A stretch of DNA of 64,000 bases from Pantoea agglomerans. GTDB lineage: Bacteria > Pseudomonadota > Gammaproteobacteria > Enterobacterales > Enterobacteriaceae. The stretch lies in contig NZ_CP083809.1 in NCBI RefSeq assembly GCF_020149765.1, positions 2,976,001-3,040,000 of the forward strand, in the 5' to 3' direction. Below, one piece after another: positions 27,055 to 36,802 of the stretch. Numbering within the stretch: position 1 is the stretch's first letter; each line of letters begins with the position of its first letter. The position numbers were made by a program, and so were the translations under genes. Under the pieces are notes generated by a model. The model had not been told where the DNA came from, ran no database searches, and saw nothing but the letters and a program-made list of their open reading frames with translations.

Positions 27055-27612
27055 TTACAGGCTGGTTGGCGCAGGAACGGAAGAAGATGGCGTAACCTGC
27101 GTTGGCGAGGTTGACGGCACCGTGGTGACCGCGCCGGGCTGGGTAGGCAGCGCAGTTTGCGGCACCGGCACCAGCAGCAGTTCCGCTTTGGTGCCGCCCT
27201 GGTTGATAACCGGCTTCACCGTATCGGTAATAAACGCCAGCTTGCCGTCGATAGTGATCGCCGCGCTCAGCAGAATACGCGCGTTGGGCTGGATATCGGC
27301 CGGATTAAACGGCAGCACGAACTGGAACGGCGCCTGCTTACCCTGCGTATGTACAGCGCACTGCGACAGCACTTTCGACGGCGCGTTCGCCATCGTCGCG
27401 TCGGAGAGCGTAACCGTCAGCACCGCGTCAGGCGGCAGTGCTATCCGCTGACGGATATAGACCGAACCGCTCACGTTAGGCTGCGCAATGGCCGCCTGTT
27501 GCCCTGCCGCGCTGGCCCCCAGCGTCGGCACCGGCACCGGTTTGCTGTGATCGGCGCAGCCTGCAGCGGCTGCAATCAAGGTAATACCACTTACCACTTG
27601 CCAGAGTTTCAT
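27055..27612 (-). CDS. ybaY: YbaY-family lipoprotein
   Basis: A 185-residue lipoprotein. The signal peptide MKLWQVVSGITLIAAAAGC ends at a lipobox (AAGC), with Asp soon after (CADHSK). The body carries a type III secretion-pilotin-like YbaY domain (VSGSVYIRQRIALPPDAVLT ... FNPADIQPN). The C-terminus is a long threonine/serine/proline-rich tail (TTVPSTSPTQVTPSSSVPAP). The start at 27612 follows GGAG at 9 nt; the longer frame from 27627 would mask the signal peptide. Function is unknown; in E. coli it is osmotically induced. Confidence 0.92.
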   Translation of the reverse strand: MKLWQVVSGITLIAAAAGCADHSKPVPVPTLGASAAGQQAAIAQPNVSGSVYIRQRIALPPDAVLTVTLSDATMANAPSKVLSQCAVHTQGKQAPFQFVLPFNPADIQPNARILLSAAITIDGKLAFITDTVKPVINQGGTKAELLLVPVPQTALPTQPGAVTTVPSTSPTQVTPSSSVPAPTSL

Positions 27613-27811
27613 TGATGTCGTCTCCATCTGATCACTATGATTATCGGCTGCGAATTCTTCGCCTGGGGTTTCATTCGCCTTATGTGGTTAATCCTGGCAT
27701 AAAATCCAGATATTTCCTCTCTGCTCCGCGCGGCCTCTGCTGCACTCTTTGATTGACGGAAACTGGTCGGATCTTTCACACTGAGCGGGTTAACTTTGTG
27801 AGGATTGCACT

Positions 27812-28675
27812 ATGAGCCAGGCGCTGCAGAATCTGCTTAATTTATTAAATCTGGAAAAGCTGGAAGAGGGTCTCTTTCGCGGCCAGAGCGAAGATTTAGG
27901 ACTGCGTCAGGTATTTGGCGGCCAGGTGGTCGGCCAGGCGCTCTACGCGGCGAAACAGACCGTGCCGGAAGAGCGTATTATCCACTCTTTCCACAGCTAC
28001 TTTTTGCGGCCGGGCGACAGCAAGAAAGGCATTATTTACGATGTGGAAACCCTGCGCGACGGCAAAAGCTTTAGCGCGCGCCGCGTCAGCGCGGTGCAAA
28101 ACGGACAGCCTATTTTCTATATGACCGCCTCTTTCCAGGCGCCTGAGAGCGGCTTTGAGCATCAGAACGCCATGCCCGAGGTGCCTGGCCCGGAAACGCT
28201 GGCATCGGAGCAGGATTTGGCGCAAAAGATGGCGCATCTGCTGCCGGAAAAGGTGCGCGAGAAATTTATCGCTGAGCGGCCGCTGGAGATACGTCCGGTT
28301 CAGATTCACAATCCGCTGAAAGGCCGCGTCGACGAGCCGGTGCGCCAGGTGTGGATCCGCGCCAACGGCGGGCTGCCCGCCGATCTGCGCATTCACCAGT
28401 ATCTGCTTGGCTACGCCTCCGACCTCAACTTCCTGCCGGTGGCGCTACAGCCCCACGGCAAAGGTTTTCTTGAGGCGGATATGCAGGTCGCCACCATCGA
28501 CCATTCGATGTGGTTTCACCGCCCCTTTAACTTCAGCGACTGGCTGCTCTACAGCGTGGTAAGCACCTCCGCCTCAGGGGCGCGCGGTTTTGTGCGCGGC
28601 GAGTTCTATAACCAGCAGGGCGTGCTGGTCGCCTCAACCGTGCAGGAAGGGGTGATGCGTCAGCGCAGCGAATAA
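27812..28675 (+). CDS. tesB: acyl-CoA thioesterase II TesB
   Basis: Hydrolyses medium- and long-chain acyl-CoA esters. It has 287 residues and two hotdog domains. The catalytic triad regions are visible: Asp in [10 protein letters not shown], Thr/Ser in [10 protein letters not shown] / [11 protein letters not shown], and Gln in STVQEGVMR near the C-terminus. GAGGATTGCACT precedes the ATG. It stands alone between divergent ybaY and convergent amtB; a 184-bp upstream gap holds its promoter. Confidence 0.97.
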   Translation: MSQALQNLLNLLNLEKLEEGLFRGQSEDLGLRQVFGGQVVGQALYAAKQTVPEERIIHSFHSYFLRPGDSKKGIIYDVETLRDGKSFSARRVSAVQNGQPIFYMTASFQAPESGFEHQNAMPEVPGPETLASEQDLAQKMAHLLPEKVREKFIAERPLEIRPVQIHNPLKGRVDEPVRQVWIRANGGLPADLRIHQYLLGYASDLNFLPVALQPHGKGFLEADMQVATIDHSMWFHRPFNFSDWLLYSVVSTSASGARGFVRGEFYNQQGVLVASTVQEGVMRQRSE

Positions 28676-28702
28676 GCTGCCAGCGGCAAAGAGGCAAAAA
28701 AT

Positions 28703-28727
28703 AAGGGGCGAATAGTCGCCCCTTTTT
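28703..28727 (+). terminator. tesB terminator
   Basis: GGGGCGA ATAG TCGCCCC followed by TTTTT, 30 bp after the tesB stop. The A-rich left flank would let it serve amtB as well. Confidence 0.9.
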
Positions 28728-28768
28728 GCTTTTTATTTTTAGCGCACTGCTTCTCTCTGCCCGACGGC

Positions 28769-30055
28769 TTACTGGTTGTAAGCGTTCTCGCCGTGGCTGT
28801 TGACGTCCAGACCTTCGCGCTCCTGCTCTTCCGGCACGCGCAGACCCACAATCATATCCGCCAGCTTAAAGCCGATAAAGGCGACCACTGCTGACCAGAC
28901 GATAGTCACGCCGACGCTGAACAGCTGCACCCACACCTGATGGCCCATGGTGACGCCTTCCGCATAGCCGACGCCGCCCAGCGAAGAGGAGGCAAACACG
29001 CCGGTCAGGATACAGCCAACGATGCCGCACACGCCGTGCACGCCGAAGACGTCGCACGGGTCATCCACGCGCAGCATTCTCTTCAGGGAGGTTACGCCCC
29101 ACAGTCCTGCCAGACCGCCCACCAGGCCGATAATCAGCGCGCCGCCGACGCCTACATAGCCGCAGGCTGGGGTAATGGCCACCAGACCGGCGATAAAGCC
29201 CGAACAGGCACCCAGCAGCGACGGTTTGCCGCGCACCGCCCACTCGCCGAAGGTCCAGGAGAGCACGGCGCCTGCGGTAGCGACCACGGTGTTCAGGAAG
29301 GCCAGCGCAGCGATTTCGTTGGCGGCTGAGGCTGAACCGGCGTTAAAGCCAAACCAGCCGACATAGAGGATTGCCGTGCCGGTGAAAACCATCGGCAGGT
29401 TGTGCGGCTTAAACGCCTCTTTGCCGAAGCCGGCGCGTTTGCCCACCAGATAGGCACCCACCAGGCCCGCGATCGCGGCGTTGATATGCACAACGGTACC
29501 GCCGGCGAAGTCCAGCGCGCCATCCTGCGCGAGGAAGCCGCCTGCCCAGACCATGTGTGCAATCGGCAGGTAGGCCAGCGTCACCCACACGCCAACAAAA
29601 ATCAGCACGGCGGAGAAGCGAATACGTTCAGCGATGGCGCCGACAATCAGCCCCACGGTGATACAGGCGAACGACGCCTGGAACGCAACGTGGATATATT
29701 GATAGAAGCTGCCCATCACCGCTTTCAGCTCGATATTTTTCAGCATTGCCCACTGGAAGCTGCCGAAGAAGGCGTTGCCTTCGCTGAAGGCCAGCGAATA
29801 GCCATACACAATCCACAGCACGCAGACCAGCGCAAAGGTCACCGCCACCTGCGTCAGCATAGAGAGCACGTTTTTGCCGCGGATTAAGCCGCCGTAAAAC
29901 AGCGCGATCCCTGGAATCGTCATAAACAGCACCAGCGCGGTGCAAATCATCATAAAGGCGTTGTCGGCCTTATCCGCTACGGCCGGCGCAGCCATCGCCA
30001 GCGACGGTAACAGCGACAGGCTGATGAGGCCCAACAAGGTGAGTGCTTTATTCAT
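28769..30055 (-). CDS. amtB: ammonium channel AmtB
   Basis: Inner-membrane ammonia/ammonium channel of 428 residues. The signal peptide MNKALTLLGLISLSLLPSLA is followed by 11 membrane segments. Pore features are visible: Phe gate in HVAFQASFACITVG, the twin histidines in GGTVVHINAA and DVFGVHGVCGI, and the Trp-rich MVWAGGFLAQ. The C-terminal tail GLRVPEEQEREGLDVNSHGE is the GlnK docking site. GGA about 9 nt upstream precedes the ATG at 30055. It is co-transcribed with glnK, 33 bp upstream. Confidence 0.97.
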   Translation of the reverse strand: MNKALTLLGLISLSLLPSLAMAAPAVADKADNAFMMICTALVLFMTIPGIALFYGGLIRGKNVLSMLTQVAVTFALVCVLWIVYGYSLAFSEGNAFFGSFQWAMLKNIELKAVMGSFYQYIHVAFQASFACITVGLIVGAIAERIRFSAVLIFVGVWVTLAYLPIAHMVWAGGFLAQDGALDFAGGTVVHINAAIAGLVGAYLVGKRAGFGKEAFKPHNLPMVFTGTAILYVGWFGFNAGSASAANEIAALAFLNTVVATAGAVLSWTFGEWAVRGKPSLLGACSGFIAGLVAITPACGYVGVGGALIIGLVGGLAGLWGVTSLKRMLRVDDPCDVFGVHGVCGIVGCILTGVFASSSLGGVGYAEGVTMGHQVWVQLFSVGVTIVWSAVVAFIGFKLADMIVGLRVPEEQEREGLDVNSHGENAYNQ

Positions 30056-30088
30056 TTTTTTCCATCCCATCAGATTACGTAGCCGAAA

Positions 30089-30427
30089 TTAGAGCGCTGC
30101 TTCGTCGGTTTCACCGGTACGAATACGGATGACGCGCTGCAGCTCGGCGACAAAAATTTTGCCGTCACCGATCTTGCCGGTGTAGGCCGCTTTGCTGATC
30201 ACATCCACCACTTCGTCGAGCTGGTCGTCGGCGATAGCGACGTCGATCTTGACCTTGGGCAGAAAGTTCACGCTGTATTCGGCGCCGCGATAGAGCTCTG
30301 CATGGCCTTTCTGGCGGCCGAACCCTTTGACTTCAGAGACGGTCAGCCCCTGAATGCCGATAGAGGAGAGAGCTTCGCGCACATCCTCCAGTTTGAACGG
30401 TTTGATGACCACGGTAACCAGCTTCAT
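30089..30427 (-). CDS. glnK: PII nitrogen signal protein GlnK
   Basis: A 112-residue trimeric PII protein that plugs AmtB under nitrogen excess and signals 2-oxoglutarate/ATP status. The T-loop contains the uridylylated Tyr51 in ELYRGAEYSVNFLPK, and the signature VDVISKAAYTGKIGDGKIFV is present. GGAGGGGATGCA precedes the ATG at 30427; the long frame open from 30631 runs through the promoter. It is the first gene of glnK-amtB. Confidence 0.97.
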   Translation of the reverse strand: MKLVTVVIKPFKLEDVREALSSIGIQGLTVSEVKGFGRQKGHAELYRGAEYSVNFLPKVKIDVAIADDQLDEVVDVISKAAYTGKIGDGKIFVAELQRVIRIRTGETDEAAL

Positions 30428-30480
30428 TGCATCCCCTCCGGGTAGTAGACAAGTGAGTCGCCTCAGACACGCAGAGACAG

Positions 30481-30497
30481 AAGCAAAGGCTGTGCCA
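30481..30497 (-). promoter_or_regulatory. sigma-54 promoter of glnK-amtB
   Basis: The minus strand reads TGGCACAGCCTTTGCTT, with the invariant GG and GC elements of the -24/-12 consensus (TGGCAC-N5-TTGC), about 53 bp before the glnK start. It predicts nitrogen-limitation control. Confidence 0.9.
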
Positions 30498-30603
30498 GGA
30501 ATGAAAAAGCGCAGGCGACGCGGCATAAATGCAGCCCGCCACGGCTTAGCATGGCGTAAGAAGCAGGCGGGAAAAGAAAAGCGAAACGGGATAGTCACGC
30601 AGC

Positions 30604-30640
30604 TGCACTTCTTTGGTGCTGATGGCCTCAAAGAAGTGCA
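30604..30640. promoter_or_regulatory. tandem NtrC (GlnG) binding sites
   Basis: TGCACTTCTTTGGTGCT (30604-30620) fits the NtrC site TGCAC-N5-TGGTGCA. A second, weaker site in the opposite direction (TGCACTTCTTTGAGG) covers 30640-30626. They lie about 110-150 bp upstream of the sigma-54 promoter, the usual enhancer distance. Confidence 0.8.
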
Positions 30641-30684
30641 GCGATAGGGAACATTCTGATAAATGCGCGCAAAAAAGGTGCAAA

Positions 30685-32460
30685 TTACTCTACGGCGGCG
30701 ACGGTTTTGCCCGACGCGAGTTCATCGCCCGCCTGCTGCAGCTGATACATCTGCCAGTAGCGCCCCTGCCGCGCCAGCAGCGCGGCGTGATCGCCCTGCT
30801 CCACAACCTGACCGCGATGCAGCACCAGAATGGTATCAGCCTCGGTAATGGTCGACAGACGATGGGCGATAACGACCAGCGTGGTGTGCTGGCGCAGCCT
30901 GCGCAGCGTCTGCTGAATCGCCTGCTCGGTGCCGGAGTCAATATTGGCGGTCGCCTCGTCGAGGATCAGAATCTGCGGCATCTCCACCAGCACGCGCGCC
31001 AGCGCCAGCAGCTGCTTCTGCCCGACCGACAGGTTATTGCCCTGCTCCCCCAGTCGCGTATGAATGCCCTCGGGCAGCGCGCGCGCCAGCGAGGCGAGCT
31101 GCACCTGCTCCAGCGCCTGCCAGACCGCCTCTTCGCTGATATCGCGGCCAAGGCGTACGTTAGCCAGCAGGCTGTCCGCCAGCACCACCGGATCCTGCTG
31201 CACCATGGCGATACCGCGGCGCAGCGTCTGATGACTGAGCTGGCCGATGGGACGATCGTCCAGCCATATTTCGCCGCGCGTCGCCGGGTAGTAGCCCATC
31301 AGCAAACTGGCCAGCGTGCTTTTGCCGCTGCCGGTGTGGCCGACCAGCGCCACAAAACTGCGCGCTGGCACCTCCAGGTTGATATCGCTCAGCACGTCGC
31401 GATCGGCGCGATAGGCGAAGCTCAGCTGACGCAGCGAGATGCGTCCCGACGCCAGCGGGCTATCGTCGCTGCCGTAGCGCTGCTGCGTCGCATCCATCAG
31501 CTCGAAAATACGTTCCCCCGACACCACCGCCTGCTGCAGCATCGACTGCTGCGTCGTGAGTTCGATCAGCGGTTCATTGAGGCGGCCAAGATAGGTGATA
31601 AACGCATAGAGCACGCCGACTTCAAAAACGCCCGGCGAGGTGAAGCTGAACAGCATCAGCAGCCCGCAGAGGATCATCGCCGAAAAGAGGCTGAGCAGCG
31701 GACGCAGCAGAAAACCGTCGAGCCGTAGCGTCTGCATGCGCGCCAGATAGTGCGAACGGCTGGCCTGGCTCATACGCTCGCCGAAGCGCGCCTGCTGCCG
31801 AAACTGCTGGATCACGCTCATGCCGTTGATCACTTCGTTAAAGCCGTTGTTGATATCCGCCAGATAGCTGCGCACCCGGCGCGCGATGGGCGTGCTGTAG
31901 CGCTGGTAAATCAGCATCACTGCCAGCACCAGCGGGAAGATCGCCATCGCCACCAGCGCCATGCGCCAGTCGAGGCTGAACATAGCCACCATCATCGCGC
32001 CGATCAGCGCCGCGCTGCGCAGCACCGTCGCCACCACCGTCACGTAGAGATCCCTGATGACTTCGGTGTCGTTAGTGACGCGCGAGATAATCTGTCCGAC
32101 CGGCTGCGTGTCGAAGGCGCTGAGCGGCTGACGCAGCGCCGCGTCCATAACGTCGCTGCGCAGCTGCTGCACCACGCCAATCGCCGCGCGGTTAAACAGC
32201 AGCGCCTGGAAATAGTGCAGCCCCGCCGCCAGCAGCTGAAGGAGAATAAAGCCCGTTACCAGCCCGGCGACAATGCCCCAGGGCATCTGATGCTTCGCCA
32301 CCAGGTTATCGATAAAGTAGCTGACCAGCACCGGACCGGTCACCTCGGCCGCGGCGGCGATCCAGAGCAGGCTGACCGCCAGGCTCAGCGATTTGCGCCA
32401 CGGCTTGCCGTAGGCGAGCAGCCGCTTCAGCGTCGGCCATAAGCGTTTAGAGGTCGCCAT
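30685..32460 (-). CDS. mdlB: ABC exporter half-transporter MdlB (SmdB)
   Basis: Heterodimeric multidrug-type ABC exporter subunit of 591 residues. Six membrane segments lie in residues 20-300 ([20 protein letters not shown] first). The ATPase has Walker [10 protein letters not shown], signature [17 protein letters not shown] and Walker [13 protein letters not shown]. The signature motif is LSVGQ rather than LSGGQ, as in E. coli MdlB, consistent with asymmetric ATP sites. The start at 32460 lies inside the end of mdlA (14-bp overlap). Substrates are not certain. Confidence 0.95.
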   Translation of the reverse strand: MATSKRLWPTLKRLLAYGKPWRKSLSLAVSLLWIAAAAEVTGPVLVSYFIDNLVAKHQMPWGIVAGLVTGFILLQLLAAGLHYFQALLFNRAAIGVVQQLRSDVMDAALRQPLSAFDTQPVGQIISRVTNDTEVIRDLYVTVVATVLRSAALIGAMMVAMFSLDWRMALVAMAIFPLVLAVMLIYQRYSTPIARRVRSYLADINNGFNEVINGMSVIQQFRQQARFGERMSQASRSHYLARMQTLRLDGFLLRPLLSLFSAMILCGLLMLFSFTSPGVFEVGVLYAFITYLGRLNEPLIELTTQQSMLQQAVVSGERIFELMDATQQRYGSDDSPLASGRISLRQLSFAYRADRDVLSDINLEVPARSFVALVGHTGSGKSTLASLLMGYYPATRGEIWLDDRPIGQLSHQTLRRGIAMVQQDPVVLADSLLANVRLGRDISEEAVWQALEQVQLASLARALPEGIHTRLGEQGNNLSVGQKQLLALARVLVEMPQILILDEATANIDSGTEQAIQQTLRRLRQHTTLVVIAHRLSTITEADTILVLHRGQVVEQGDHAALLARQGRYWQMYQLQQAGDELASGKTVAAVE

Positions 32461-34222
32461 CGCGCGCTCCTTTTGCCGATTCGTCTTCATCCAGCGCCGC
32501 CTCAAGCTGCTGATAGCGATACATATCGCGATACCAGCCCGGCTGCGCCGCCAGCGCGTCGTGATCGCCGCGCTGAGCGACCGCGCCCTGCTGCAGCACC
32601 AGAATTTCGTTCGCCTCCGACAGCGCCGAGAGGCGATGCGCGCTGATGATCAGCGTGCGCCCTTTGCCCCACAAACGCAGGTTGTGCAGAATATCGTGCT
32701 CGGTGCGGCCGTCGACCGCTGACAGGGCATCATCGAGAATCAGGATCTCTGCATCGAGCAGCAGGGCGCGCGCAATAGAGAGTCGCTGCTTCTGGCCGCC
32801 GGAAAGCATCACGCCGCGCTCGCCGACTTCGGTTTCGTAACCCCGCGGCAGCCGCAGAATATCTTCATGCACGCAGGCCAGCTTCGCCGCGCGCTCAATC
32901 TCTTGCTGGCTGGCGTCGGGCTTGCCCAGCGCAATATTGCTCGCCACGCTGTCGGAGAAAAGAAACGGCGTCTGGCTGACCACCGCCAGCCGACTGCGCC
33001 AGCTGTCGATACGCAGCTGCGTCAGCGGGATATCGTGGTAGCGAATATCTCCCTGCTCAAGGTCGAAATGGCGCTGCAGCAGGCTAAGCAGCGTGCTTTT
33101 TCCGCTGCCGGTCGGGCCGCAAAGGCCAAGCATCTGCCCGGGTTTCAGCACAAAGCTGAGGTTGCTCAGCACCGGCGCCGCGCTGGCGGGGTAGCGAAAC
33201 TCACGGATTGCCGCCCGCAGCACGCCCGCTTCCGCAGGGGGTTCCCGATCGCCATCCTCAACCGCGGGCGCTTCCGCCAGCAGCGCGCCAATGCGGCTCC
33301 AGGCGGCGCTGCCGCGCTCGACGATATTAAACATCCACGCCAGCGCCAGCATTGGCCAGATCATCAGCCCGAGGTACATCACAAAGCTGGTAAGCTGGCC
33401 AAGCGTCAGTTGGTTATGCCAGACCATCCAGCTGCCGCCACCGATCGCCAGCAGGTTTGAGAAGCCGATGGCGATGTAGATAGTGGGGTCAAAACGGGCG
33501 TCGACGCGCGCCACGCGCAGGTTTTTCGCGCCGGTATCGCGCGCAATGGCGGAAAACTGCTCCGACTGATGTGACTCCAGGCCGAACGCCTTGATCATGC
33601 GGATGCTGGTAAGGCTCTCCTGCGTCTGGTCATTCAGGCTGGAGAACGCCGCCTGCGCCAGCTTAAAGCGGTCATGCAGCTGGTTGCCGTAGCGGTGGAT
33701 AAACAGCGCCATGATCGGCATCGGCACCAGCGACAGCAGCGTCAGCTGCCAGCTGATCTGCAGGCTCATCACCAGCAGCACCACGCAGCCCATCACCAGC
33801 GAATCCACCAGCGTCAGCACCCCTTCGCCGGCGGCGAACACCACGCGATCCACGTCGTTGGTGGCGCGCGCAATAAGATCCCCGGTGCGATGACGCAGGT
33901 AAAAAGCGGGATGCTGGCGGCTCAGCTGCCGATAGAAATCTTCGCGCAGTTCAACGGCCAGCTGATAAGAGGCACCGAACAGCAGCACGCGCCAGACGTA
34001 GCGCAGCAGATAGGTCGCCAGCGCGGTAGCCAGCATCACGCCAATCCACATCATAATGGTGCGGCCGCTCATGGTATGGTGCGTGACGCCATCGACAATC
34101 ACCCCCACCAGATGCGGCGGCAGCAGCTGCAGGATAGCGATAATGATTAAGAGAGTGATCGCGCCCAGATAGCGTCGCCACTCGCGGATAAAATACCAAC
34201 TTAACTGGCTGAATAATCGCAC
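32447..34222 (-). CDS. mdlA: ABC exporter half-transporter MdlA (SmdA)
   Basis: Partner of MdlB, 591 residues, starting [20 protein letters not shown]. It has six membrane segments, then an ATPase with GPTGSGKST, the canonical [18 protein letters not shown] and [12 protein letters not shown]. In this subunit the residue after Walker B is Asp (LDDA) instead of Glu, so the catalytic glutamate is provided asymmetrically in the pair. It lies 23 bp downstream of decR on the same strand, forming a likely decR-mdlA-mdlB unit as in E. coli. Confidence 0.95.
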   Translation of the reverse strand: MRLFSQLSWYFIREWRRYLGAITLLIIIAILQLLPPHLVGVIVDGVTHHTMSGRTIMMWIGVMLATALATYLLRYVWRVLLFGASYQLAVELREDFYRQLSRQHPAFYLRHRTGDLIARATNDVDRVVFAAGEGVLTLVDSLVMGCVVLLVMSLQISWQLTLLSLVPMPIMALFIHRYGNQLHDRFKLAQAAFSSLNDQTQESLTSIRMIKAFGLESHQSEQFSAIARDTGAKNLRVARVDARFDPTIYIAIGFSNLLAIGGGSWMVWHNQLTLGQLTSFVMYLGLMIWPMLALAWMFNIVERGSAAWSRIGALLAEAPAVEDGDREPPAEAGVLRAAIREFRYPASAAPVLSNLSFVLKPGQMLGLCGPTGSGKSTLLSLLQRHFDLEQGDIRYHDIPLTQLRIDSWRSRLAVVSQTPFLFSDSVASNIALGKPDASQQEIERAAKLACVHEDILRLPRGYETEVGERGVMLSGGQKQRLSIARALLLDAEILILDDALSAVDGRTEHDILHNLRLWGKGRTLIISAHRLSALSEANEILVLQQGAVAQRGDHDALAAQPGWYRDMYRYQQLEAALDEDESAKGARDGDL

Positions 34223-34245
34223 TACGCTCTTCTCTTTCTTTTGCC

Positions 34246-34707
34246 TCAGGGGGCAACGGGTAACGCCGTGGTGTATTTAATCTCCTCCATGGCGAAGCTG
34301 GAGGTGACGTCGATCAGGCCCGGCACGCTGTTGACCAGACGCTTATAAAAGTCATCGTAACGCTTCATATCCGCAACCTGAATGCGCAGCAGATAGTCGA
34401 ACTCGCCCGCCGTACGGTAGAACGCCAGTACCTCGGGCATCTCCTGCACCGCCGTAACGAAGCGCTGATACCATTCGCGACTGTGCTGCTGCGTTTTTAC
34501 GAACATAAAGGCGGTGAGCGACAGGCCGAGCTTTTCCGCATCCAGCAGCGCGACGCGAGCGCGGATAATACCGTCATCCTCCAGCTTTTTCAGTCGCTTC
34601 CAGCAGGGCGTGGTGGTGAGGTTAACGGCGTCCGCCAGCGCCTGCAGCGACAGCGTGCAGTCCCGCTGCAGTAAATCGAGTAGATGACGGTCAGTTTTAT
34701 CTAACAT
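34246..34707 (-). CDS. decR: Lrp/AsnC-family cysteine-responsive regulator DecR (YbaO / CcdR)
   Basis: A 153-residue regulator that activates cysteine-detoxification genes when cysteine is in excess. The N-terminal helix-turn-helix is [20 protein letters not shown] followed by [20 protein letters not shown]. The C-terminal RAM ligand domain follows ([20 protein letters not shown]). The start at 34707 follows GAGAGGCAA. It diverges from a cysteine desulfhydrase gene, the arrangement described for Pantoea ananatis ccdR-ccdA. Confidence 0.95.
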   Translation of the reverse strand: MLDKTDRHLLDLLQRDCTLSLQALADAVNLTTTPCWKRLKKLEDDGIIRARVALLDAEKLGLSLTAFMFVKTQQHSREWYQRFVTAVQEMPEVLAFYRTAGEFDYLLRIQVADMKRYDDFYKRLVNSVPGLIDVTSSFAMEEIKYTTALPVAP

Positions 34708-34719
34708 TTGCCTCTCCGA

Positions 34720-34734
34720 GAGAATATTTTTCTC
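34720..34734. promoter_or_regulatory. candidate DecR operator
   Basis: GAGAA TATTT TTCTC, a perfect 5-bp inverted repeat with an AT core, lies 13 bp from the decR start in the 115-bp divergent region. Lrp-family sites often have this form. The assignment is inference. Confidence 0.45.
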
Positions 34735-34822
34735 CAGACGCGCCATTATAGCTGGAATAAAGCCAACTCTTTTTCCTGCCCGTGCCTTACAATCAGCACA
34801 ACTTTTCAGCCGGAATAGCATC

Positions 34823-35854
34823 ATGAGTAACTGGACTCGCCACGCCATTAATGAGATCAACGCGGACTTTCAGCGCTCCGCCGAAACCCACCTGATTCGT
34901 TTTCGCCTGGCGGATTATCCCGGCATCGAATTTTATCTGAAAGATGAGAGCACCCATCCCAGCGGCAGCCTGAAGCATCGGCTGGCGCGCTCGCTGTTTC
35001 TTTACGGGCTGGCGAACGGCTGGATCAAAGAGAACAGGCCGGTGATCGAAGCCTCTTCCGGCAGCACCGCGGTCTCGGAGGCCTACTTCGCACAGCTGCT
35101 CGGCCTGCCCTTTATCGCCGTGATGCCGGCAAGCACCGCGAAGCGCAAAATTGAGCAGATCGCGTTCTATGGCGGCCAGTGCCATTTCGTCACCGATCCC
35201 TGCGAGCTTTATAGCGCCTCAACGCAGCTGGCGCGCGAGCTGGACGGCCATTTTATGGATCAGTTTACCTATGCCGAGCGCGCCACCGACTGGCGCGGCA
35301 ATAATAACATCGCCGAGAGTATTTTCCGTCAGATGGCGCTCGAGCCCTGCCCCGTGCCGCACACCCTTATTATGGGGGCCGGCACCGGCGGCACCTCGGC
35401 GACGCTGGGCCGCTATATTCGCTATCAGGGCTTCGCTACGCAGCTGCTGGTGGTCGATCCAGAGCATTCGGTGTTTTACGATTACTGGCACAGCCGCGAC
35501 GCGACGCTGCGCAGCCCGCGCGGCAGCCAGATTGAAGGCATCGGCCGGCCGCGCGTCGAGCCCTCTTTTATGCCCGACGTGATTGATGAAGTGATGAAGG
35601 TGCCGGACGGTGCCACGCTGGCGGCGATGCTGAAGCTGGCGCGGATTATCGGTCGTAAGCCTGGCGCCTCAACCGGCACCAATTTCTGGGGCATGATGCA
35701 GGTGGCGAAGCGGATGCGCGCAAAAGGTGAAAGGGGCGCGCTGGTGACGCTGATGTGCGACAGCGGCGAACGCTATCCCGACAGCTACTACGATGAGAAG
35801 TGGGTGGCGCGGCAGATTGGCGACATCAGCGGCTGGCAGCGCGAGCTGGAATAA
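34823..35854 (+). CDS. ccdA: PLP-dependent cysteine desulfhydrase (CcdA/CdsH type)
   Basis: Degrades excess L-cysteine to pyruvate, ammonia and sulfide. It is 343 residues of fold-type II (cysteine synthase-like). The PLP lysine is in [11 protein letters not shown] (about residue 51), the substrate loop is [13 protein letters not shown] and the phosphate cup is [13 protein letters not shown]. The C-terminal [17 protein letters not shown] holds the serine contacting the PLP ring. Divergent decR is its probable cysteine-sensing activator; P. ananatis and Salmonella have the same pairing to my knowledge. It is absent from E. coli K-12 at this site, so it is a lineage cassette between decR and cof. 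Confidence 0.88.
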   Translation: MSNWTRHAINEINADFQRSAETHLIRFRLADYPGIEFYLKDESTHPSGSLKHRLARSLFLYGLANGWIKENRPVIEASSGSTAVSEAYFAQLLGLPFIAVMPASTAKRKIEQIAFYGGQCHFVTDPCELYSASTQLARELDGHFMDQFTYAERATDWRGNNNIAESIFRQMALEPCPVPHTLIMGAGTGGTSATLGRYIRYQGFATQLLVVDPEHSVFYDYWHSRDATLRSPRGSQIEGIGRPRVEPSFMPDVIDEVMKVPDGATLAAMLKLARIIGRKPGASTGTNFWGMMQVAKRMRAKGERGALVTLMCDSGERYPDSYYDEKWVARQIGDISGWQRELE

Positions 35855-35858
35855 AATT

Positions 35859-35875
35859 GCGGACTCCCTGTCCGC
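35859..35875. terminator. ccdA/cof convergent hairpin
   Basis: GCGGAC TCCCT GTCCGC, a 6-bp stem in the 34-bp gap between convergent stops; no T run. Confidence 0.5.
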
Positions 35876-35888
35876 TTCACTGTAATCC

Positions 35889-36710
35889 TCAGCATTCGGG
35901 GGAATACGCGAGGTGCGGCGTCGCCATCCAGTGATTTAAATAGTGAGACACCGCCTGTGTCTCGCAATGGCCGATAACCGGCAAATGGGGCAGCGCGGAC
36001 TTGAGCTGGCTCATGGCGTTGCCCATTACAAACCCCTTCCCTACCAGCGACAGCATTTCGCGATCGTTCATCGCATCGCCGAAGGCCATGCACTCCGCCA
36101 GCGGCAGCGAAAGATGCTGACAGAGCATGGCGAGCGCGCTGCCTTTGTTGCAGTTCAGCGGCAGCACCTCCAGACAGTCCAGCGCCGAGAAACAGAGATG
36201 GGCGCGGTCGCCAAGCGCCGCGTCCAGCTGCGTTTTTAGCTGGCACAGCGCGTCATGGCCGTCGACAAAGCAGATCTTGGTGACCTCATGCGCGGGAAAG
36301 CTTTTCAGGTCGCGCAGCTGATAGCTAAAGCCGCTCAGCGCGTGCGCCTGCAGCATCTGCGGCACCGGCACGTCGGTAAACCAGCCGTCGTCATTGAAGA
36401 CGTGTACCGTCGCGGTGCTCTCCCAGCGGCTGTGCAGCACCTCTTCCGCCACCGAGGGGGAGAGGTCGCTGGCGAACAGCAGATTGCCGTCCAGATCGTG
36501 CACGCGCGTGCCGTTACCGGTGATCAGCCAGGCGGGCAGCGTGATGCGCTGCCGCAGGATCTGCATCTCCAGCAGATGACGGCCGGTGGCGAAGGCCAGC
36601 AGCACGTCGCGCTGATGCAGCGCCAGCAGGCTGCTTAACGTCTGCTGACCCAGCTGGTGGCTGGGCAGCAGCAGGGTGCCGTCCATATCGAATGCGGCAA
36701 GTCGCGCCAT
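35889..36710 (-). CDS. cof: HMP-PP phosphatase Cof (HAD family)
   Basis: Haloacid dehalogenase-type phosphatase acting on a thiamine-pathway pyrimidine diphosphate and other phosphates. HAD motif I is FDMDGTLL (residues 7-14), motif II is LAFATGR, and motif IV is [16 protein letters not shown] with the C2B cap between. It has 273 residues, as in E. coli, ending HLAYSPEC. It diverges from ybaE. Confidence 0.95.
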   Translation of the reverse strand: MARLAAFDMDGTLLLPSHQLGQQTLSSLLALHQRDVLLAFATGRHLLEMQILRQRITLPAWLITGNGTRVHDLDGNLLFASDLSPSVAEEVLHSRWESTATVHVFNDDGWFTDVPVPQMLQAHALSGFSYQLRDLKSFPAHEVTKICFVDGHDALCQLKTQLDAALGDRAHLCFSALDCLEVLPLNCNKGSALAMLCQHLSLPLAECMAFGDAMNDREMLSLVGKGFVMGNAMSQLKSALPHLPVIGHCETQAVSHYLNHWMATPHLAYSPEC

Positions 36711-36736
36711 TGCTCTCTCCCGTTGATTAACCTGGG

Positions 36737-36796
36737 TTCACTATCGCCTGGTAATCCCGGAACTAATAGTGAATACTTTTAGAAAACTGTTCCGGG
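36737..36796 (+). promoter_or_regulatory. interlaced inverted repeats upstream of ybaE
   Basis: TTCACTAT (36737) pairs with ATAGTGAA (36766), and CCCGGAAC (36756) pairs with GTTCCGGG (36789), so the two pairings compete. The second would include the region just before the GTG start at 36803. This may be an operator or a leader structure limiting translation. Confidence 0.35.
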
Positions 36797-36802
36797 TTTC
36801 CT

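Noticed and set aside
30428..30631. N-terminal extension of glnK to 180 codons
   Set aside because: The extension runs through the sigma-54 promoter and NtrC sites; PII proteins start at MKLVTVVIKPFK.
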